Below, piece by piece: positions 63,716 through 64,000 of a DNA stretch of 64,000 nucleotides. The notes beneath the pieces were generated by a model, which worked only from the letters and a program-made list of their open reading frames with translations, was not told the DNA's origin and searched no databases. The stretch lies in the NCBI GenBank assembly GCA_022606425.2, contig JAHDVF020001350.1, forward strand, positions 1,240,001 to 1,304,000, written 5' to 3'. The DNA comes from Lepidostoma basale. Taxonomy: Eukaryota > Arthropoda > Insecta > Trichoptera > Lepidostomatidae. Made by a program: the position numbers and the translations under genes. Within the stretch, counting starts at the first letter, position 1, and each line of letters starts with the position of its first letter.

Positions 63716-64000
63716 CAATGAATCGAGTCATGTTCGGGCTAAAATCAAGTCCCCGGGAACAGAAGCCAAGCGTTAAGCTGGACCAATAGAACTTCTAAAG
63801 ATATATTTGTAGCGTATGTTCTTATGATACATTTAATTATTTATTGTGTATATAATTATTGGGTATATCTATGTTGGTTGGTTCATGTTTATGATAGCAA
63901 TGAGACAAAATCAATGTTTTTAGAGAAAATATTCAAATTCTTGAGAGAAAGCAAATTATATTGTAATAAAAAAACCTGTCTCCAAATGTCACGTGTTCAT
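63716..64000. other. no recognised feature
   Basis: Unassigned AT-rich sequence running to the window edge. Confidence 0.4.

Overview
AT-rich animal DNA, almost certainly from an insect. The evidence is the mix of mobile elements: mariner with a D,D34D triad, many arthropod-type RTE-like LINE 3' ends, CR1/Kiri-like LINEs, short hAT- and piggyBac-like elements, and a tRNA-headed SINE. No host gene can be supported with confidence. The window is a dense patchwork of nested, mostly 5'-truncated transposable elements. The insect order cannot be told from the sequence alone.

Names used here are working labels. LINE-A is an RTE-like non-LTR family whose protein ends in a GRPRKTWHDQI module followed by SAYPxGETA and a stop. 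A1 and A3 copies carry (GTTA)n tails; A2 copies carry (TTG)n or (TTTG)n tails. CR1-1 is a CR1/Kiri-like LINE with a TTTGA-repeat tail, and CR1-2 is a relative known only from 3' ends. RTE-B to RTE-K are further LINE lineages seen mainly as 3' ends, often with (GAA)n tails. P1 to P8 are short, usually inverted-repeat, elements sharing a hammerhead-ribozyme-like motif. R400 is a repeat of about 400 bp. SINE-T (tRNA-headed), SINE-G (GC-rich, poly-A) and SINE-L (borrowed LINE-A 3' end) are short retroelements.

Layout: 1-8.4 kb holds P1/P2 repeats, a MITE, LINE-A and CR1 3' ends. 8.8-12.5 kb holds RTE ends, nested LINE-A copies, SINEs, a hAT MITE and R400. 12.6-16.5 kb is the best element: a CR1-1 copy with ORF1 and an intact 950-codon endonuclease/reverse-transcriptase ORF2, inserted in a LINE-A1 copy. 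16.6-24.6 kb has RTE-B, -F and -G and the longest LINE-A copy (2.3 kb, minus strand). 25-50 kb is LINE-A fragments, R400 copies, fold-back elements, a Helitron-like end and Tc1-like deletion derivatives. 50-58 kb has several datable nested insertions with target duplications. 59.6-62.7 kb holds a nearly complete mariner and an RTE-C copy, both inside one (TA)n tract.

How the parts work together: only CR1-1 ORF2 and the mariner are close to intact, and the mariner has a C-terminal frameshift. Most other copies are passive products of target-primed reverse transcription. SINE-L appears to borrow the LINE-A 3' end. The most interesting unexplained signal is the recurring hammerhead-like motif in at least eight unrelated-looking repeat families, of the kind known from Penelope-like elements and retrozymes. 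No Penelope reverse transcriptase is present in the window.
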